Below are positions 60,947 through 64,000 of a DNA stretch of 64,000 nt, piece after piece (within the stretch, counting starts at the first letter, position 1; every line of letters starts with the position of its first letter). Under the pieces are notes generated by a model, which was not told the origin of the DNA, made no database searches, and saw only the letters and a program-made list of their open reading frames with translations. The stretch comes from Sphingobacteriales bacterium 16-39-50 (GTDB lineage Bacteria; Bacteroidota; Bacteroidia; Sphingobacteriales; Sphingobacteriaceae), in the NCBI GenBank assembly GCA_002257025.1, contig NCHA01000009.1, positions 33,974 through 97,973 of the forward strand, written 5' to 3'. Position numbers and translations under genes: made by a program.

Positions 60947-63133
60947 ATGACAAAAAAGAGTTTATTGGTATTCGGACTATTTTTGACTATTTCGACAGCT
61001 TTTGGCCAGGCAAAGAGTGATACAATCAAGTCAAAAATCCTTGACCCCATAACTGTTCAGGGAATTTTAGAACGAAATGGGCTAAGCCGACTTGAACCTA
61101 TTGTTGGGACTTACATTTTTACAGGAAAAAAAAATGAAGTTATTTCAGTGACACAAATGGACGCTAACCTAACAGACAAAACCGGGCGACAAATCTTTGC
61201 AAAAGTACCAGGAGTTTTTGTTTATGATATGGACGGTTCTGGTAATCAAATAAATATTTCGACAAGAGGACTTGATCCACACAGAGGTTGGGAATTCAAT
61301 ATTCGTAAGGACGGTGTGCTGACAAATTCGGATATGTATGGTTATCCGGCCAGCCATTACAGTATGCCACTTGAAAGTATTGAACGTATAGAATTGGTTC
61401 GGGGTACAGGCTCATTACAATATGGTTCACAATTTGGCGGTATGTTAAATTATGTTTCCAAACAAGGTGATACTACAAAGTCTATCCATTTTGAAAGTTA
61501 TAATACTGTAGGTTCATTCAACTTATTAAGCTCTTATAATGCCATAGGTGGAAAAATCGGAAAAATAAAATATTACGCCTACATCTCAAAGCGTTCAAGA
61601 GACGGCTATCGTAGAAATGAACATACTGATTATGATGCACAAAGTATAATGATAACTTATGAAGCCAATAGGAATTTATCACTTCGCATGGAGTGGGCAA
61701 GGTCTAATTATGTGTATCGCATCCCCGGACCTTTGACCGAGGCTATGTATAATACCGACCCAAGACAAGCAACAAGGTCAAGGAATTATTTTAATCCTGC
61801 TATTAACATTCCTTCTTTCCTGTTAAAGTGGAATATTTTGGATAAGACAAAACTTCAATACACTTCATCGGCAGTTATTGGCAACAGAAACAGTGTAATG
61901 TTTGACAAGCCTGCAACTATAAAAGACACTATAAATACTACAACAGGACAGTATAACTCCAGGCAAGTGGATATTGACAATTTCAACAGTTATACTAATG
62001 AATTACGACTATTAAGGCAGTACAGATTAGGAAAGCAGGAAAGTTCGCTTGCAATGGGTGTGCAATTAATGAACAATGACTTGCACCGAACCCAACAAGG
62101 CAAAGGCACAACAGGCAGTGATTTCGATTTGACATTAGTTAATCCCCAATGGGGAAGGGATATTCATTTCAAAACTCAAAATGTTGCCCTGTTTGCTGAG
62201 AATAGTTTTAAACTTTTAAAAAATCTGTCTGCAAATATTGGAGCAAGGCTTGAAAGTGGTGAAAGTAAAATGTTGGGTAATATTACTTACTTGCCAATAG
62301 ATAGAATTCCTTTTAATCTCAAGCATCGATTTGTTTTACTAGGCTCGAGTGTAAGTTATAGACCAACATCATTTATAGATATTTATGCAGGTTGGTCGCA
62401 AACATACCGGCCAATGATTTTTAAAGATTTAGTTCCTACAGAAATTTACGAGAAAGTAGACCCTAACTTGAAAGACGCAGAAGGTTATAATGCAGAATTG
62501 GGTTTTAGAGGAAATTGGAAGTTTTTGAAGTGGGATATTACAGGTTTTTTACTTCAATACAATAATCGTTTTGGCACGATTGCCCAAACAGATGCAAATA
62601 ATCAATTATATACTTACAGAACAAATATTGGTAACTCTCTAACCAAAGGGTTTGAAATTTTTATTCAGGGAAATTGGACATTAAACAACAAAACAGAATT
62701 ATCAATATTCACATCAACCGCCATTATGGATGGCAAATACACTTCAGGAAGCATAAAATCGGGCACTGCAAATATTAGTGTTGATGGTAATAAAATTGAA
62801 AGTGTACCAGGCATAATTTCACGAAACGGGCTCACTTTTCGTTTTAGAAAATTCAGCTTGTCGGGGCTATACAGTTTTACAGGAGAAAGCTTTGCAGATG
62901 CATTAAATACTGTTATTCCTACTGCAAATGGTTCTATAGGTTTAGTCCCTTCATATGGCATTTTTGATCTCAACACAACAATAAAGATTTCAGAGAAATT
63001 TGAAATTAAGGGTGGTTTAAACAATTTGACAGACAAGCAATATTTTACAAAGCGACCATTATTTTACCCTGGTCCCGGTATTTGGACATCAGATGGAAGA
63101 AACGGAACAATATCATTTATTGTGAGAATTTGA
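60947..63133 (+). CDS. TonB-dependent receptor, FecA-like, of foreign-looking composition
   Basis: 728 aa from the ATG at 60947, preceded by GGAG at 60941-60944; a frame opening at 60815 runs inside copy 2 and is not used. Signal peptide ends STAFGQ. Plug: VTQMDANLTDKTGRQIFAK, PGVFVYDMDGSGNQINISTRGLDPHRGWEFN, and ELVRGTGSLQYGSQFGGMLNYV; barrel ends ISFIVRI. There is no carboxypeptidase-like domain, unlike the first receptor, and the plug resembles ferric-citrate receptors. By hand count Gln is CAA about four times as often as CAG, the reverse of the first receptor, and the DNA is visibly richer in A+T, suggesting a separate origin. Confidence 0.9.
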   Translation: MTKKSLLVFGLFLTISTAFGQAKSDTIKSKILDPITVQGILERNGLSRLEPIVGTYIFTGKKNEVISVTQMDANLTDKTGRQIFAKVPGVFVYDMDGSGNQINISTRGLDPHRGWEFNIRKDGVLTNSDMYGYPASHYSMPLESIERIELVRGTGSLQYGSQFGGMLNYVSKQGDTTKSIHFESYNTVGSFNLLSSYNAIGGKIGKIKYYAYISKRSRDGYRRNEHTDYDAQSIMITYEANRNLSLRMEWARSNYVYRIPGPLTEAMYNTDPRQATRSRNYFNPAINIPSFLLKWNILDKTKLQYTSSAVIGNRNSVMFDKPATIKDTINTTTGQYNSRQVDIDNFNSYTNELRLLRQYRLGKQESSLAMGVQLMNNDLHRTQQGKGTTGSDFDLTLVNPQWGRDIHFKTQNVALFAENSFKLLKNLSANIGARLESGESKMLGNITYLPIDRIPFNLKHRFVLLGSSVSYRPTSFIDIYAGWSQTYRPMIFKDLVPTEIYEKVDPNLKDAEGYNAELGFRGNWKFLKWDITGFLLQYNNRFGTIAQTDANNQLYTYRTNIGNSLTKGFEIFIQGNWTLNNKTELSIFTSTAIMDGKYTSGSIKSGTANISVDGNKIESVPGIISRNGLTFRFRKFSLSGLYSFTGESFADALNTVIPTANGSIGLVPSYGIFDLNTTIKISEKFEIKGGLNNLTDKQYFTKRPLFYPGPGIWTSDGRNGTISFIVRI

Positions 63134-63167
63134 CGACAAAAGCAAACTTTAACTAAACAGGAACAAT

Positions 63168-63719
63168 ATGGCACATATAGATTTGAAGAATGATCTCCCC
63201 GGAATCAGAGGCTTAATGGCTTTTGATCCGCAGGCTGCTGATGCACTTAACGGACTCGCAAATGTATTGTTATGCAGGGAAAGCAGCCTGACGAAAGGGG
63301 AGCGCGAAATGATTGCGACTTATGTATCCTCCCTTAACGACTGTTTATTCTGCCAGAGTGTTCATGGGGCGGTTGCTTCTGCTCATTTGGGAGATGCAAA
63401 CGGTGAGCTGATTTCACAGGTGAAAAGTGATTTTACGGAAGCGCCAATTTCTGCCAAAATGAAGGCCTTGCTCGGAATCGCCGGACGTGTGCAGCGGGGT
63501 GGAAAGATGGTTGCGCACCGGCAAATTCTGGATGCCATTGCCGAAGGAGCAACAGATCAGGAGATTCATGATACTGTTTTGATTGCGGCAGCCTTCTGCA
63601 TGTTTAACAGGTATGTCGACGGATTGGGAACCTGGGCACCAGAGGATCAGCAAATTTACAAGGACAGAGCACCCGGAATTGTGGAGGGAGGATATACCCG
63701 CCCCGGGCAAAATGCTTAA
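63168..63719 (+). CDS. Carboxymuconolactone decarboxylase/AhpD-like protein, copy 3
   Basis: 183 aa. Active-site block EREMIATYVSSLNDCLFCQSVH (CLFC, His), APISAKMKALLGIA and EIHDTVLIAAAFCMFNRYVDGLGT. Start ATG at 63168 is 34 bp after the second receptor. Composition returns to that of the window average. Likely the last gene of the operon; a weak hairpin with a T-run follows at 63726-63741. Confidence 0.85.
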   Translation: MAHIDLKNDLPGIRGLMAFDPQAADALNGLANVLLCRESSLTKGEREMIATYVSSLNDCLFCQSVHGAVASAHLGDANGELISQVKSDFTEAPISAKMKALLGIAGRVQRGGKMVAHRQILDAIAEGATDQEIHDTVLIAAAFCMFNRYVDGLGTWAPEDQQIYKDRAPGIVEGGYTRPGQNA

Positions 63720-63725
63720 TAAAAT

Positions 63726-63741
63726 ACACCAGAGGTGTTTT
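63726..63741 (+). terminator. Weak terminator-like hairpin after the CMD operon
   Basis: ACACC-AGA-GGTGT (63726-63738) followed by TTT, 6 bp after the copy 3 stop. The stem is only 5 bp. Confidence 0.35.
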
Positions 63742-63806
63742 GACTACATGAACATCATATAAAATGTTGATTTGGGATATTGTATGGAATATCCCTGAAA
63801 TTTTCC

Positions 63807-63873
63807 CCCGGCCCTGATACTCCGGCAGCAATTTTACCGTAAACTTTTATTGCTGTTGCTGGTTCAGGCCGGG
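63807..63873. other. Two-part stem-loop downstream of the CMD operon
   Basis: Outer stem CCCGGCCCTGA (63807-63817) with TCAGGCCGGG (63864-63873), one bulged C; inner stem CAGCAAT (63826-63832) with ATTGCTG (63849-63855). The rest of the 281-bp end of the window holds no gene I can support; two G-runs (63950-63957 and 63961-63966) lie near the edge. Possible leader structure of a gene beyond the window. Confidence 0.45.
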
Positions 63874-64000
63874 ATGGAAAAGAAGAATTAAGACCCGATA
63901 ACCTTTGGTCTATCAAAGACTATTTATTAGCAATTGTTATTGTTAGAATGGGGGGGGCCAGGGGGGTGTTAATAACCTAATCTTTTGTGGAAATCGTTAA

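Noticed and set aside
63950..63966. G-quadruplex regulatory element
   Set aside because: Only two G-runs (8 and 6 bases) are present and the window ends soon after; too little to support a claim.

Overview
The window looks like a chromosome segment of a gliding-type member of Bacteroidota, most likely near Sphingobacteriaceae (Pedobacter-like). The grounds are gldK-L-M-N, gldB and a SprE/PorW-like lipoprotein, an F-type ATP synthase operon of the Bacteroidota layout (atpZ-atpI-like-B-E-F-H-A-G, with no atpD or atpC here), CarboxypepD_reg-type TonB receptors, AT-rich spacers and few Shine-Dalgarno sites. The assignment is inference from gene content. I found no rRNA, tRNA, CRISPR array, transposase or phage gene.

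Layout. 1-9.5 kb: MOSC protein (cut by the window edge), a UbiA-like membrane protein, metallophosphoesterase, a MoxR-type ATPase/VWA pair, a DUF4440 protein, SDR, HemW, and an EamA exporter with its Lrp/AsnC regulator. 9.7-16.4 kb: DUF4271, hemD, then gldKLMN (type IX secretion/gliding motor). 16.4-23.3 kb (minus): sprE-like, PBP1A and uvrC, probably one transcript. 23.4-29.7 kb: ATP synthase operon. 29.7-40.1 kb: patatin, gldB divergent from nadE, a sugar isomerase-like protein, rsmI-PH/SHOCT-lnt, serS, DUF4112. 40.2-54.7 kb: pyruvate carboxylase, an unrecognised kinase-like protein, a SIMPL protein, ileS-dksA-like-lspA, an RND/MMPL exporter, dgkA-recO. 54.9-63.7 kb: an accessory operon in which three paralogous CxxC carboxymuconolactone-decarboxylase/AhpD-like proteins alternate with two different TonB receptors and one MFS transporter.

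Most of the window is core metabolism. The accessory operon (55.8-63.7 kb) is the best candidate for an undescribed system: outer-membrane import, inner-membrane transport and thiol-based cytoplasmic chemistry are packed with gaps from a 1-nt overlap to 34 nt, and the second receptor has clearly different codon use. Its substrate cannot be read from the sequence.

A second theme is non-coding. Many spacers carry degenerate arrays with a strict 7-nt period (units such as TTGTCAG, AACTAAC, AGTATTG, GAGAATT). Several run directly into a start or stop codon, including those of atpH and atpG. Other spacers carry short palindromes with tetraloop-like centres (GAAA, TTTC, ATTC) and longer imperfect inverted repeats. 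These repeats account for the three gene-free stretches over 300 bp, except 34461-34794, which looks like a possible small RNA ending in an intrinsic terminator.
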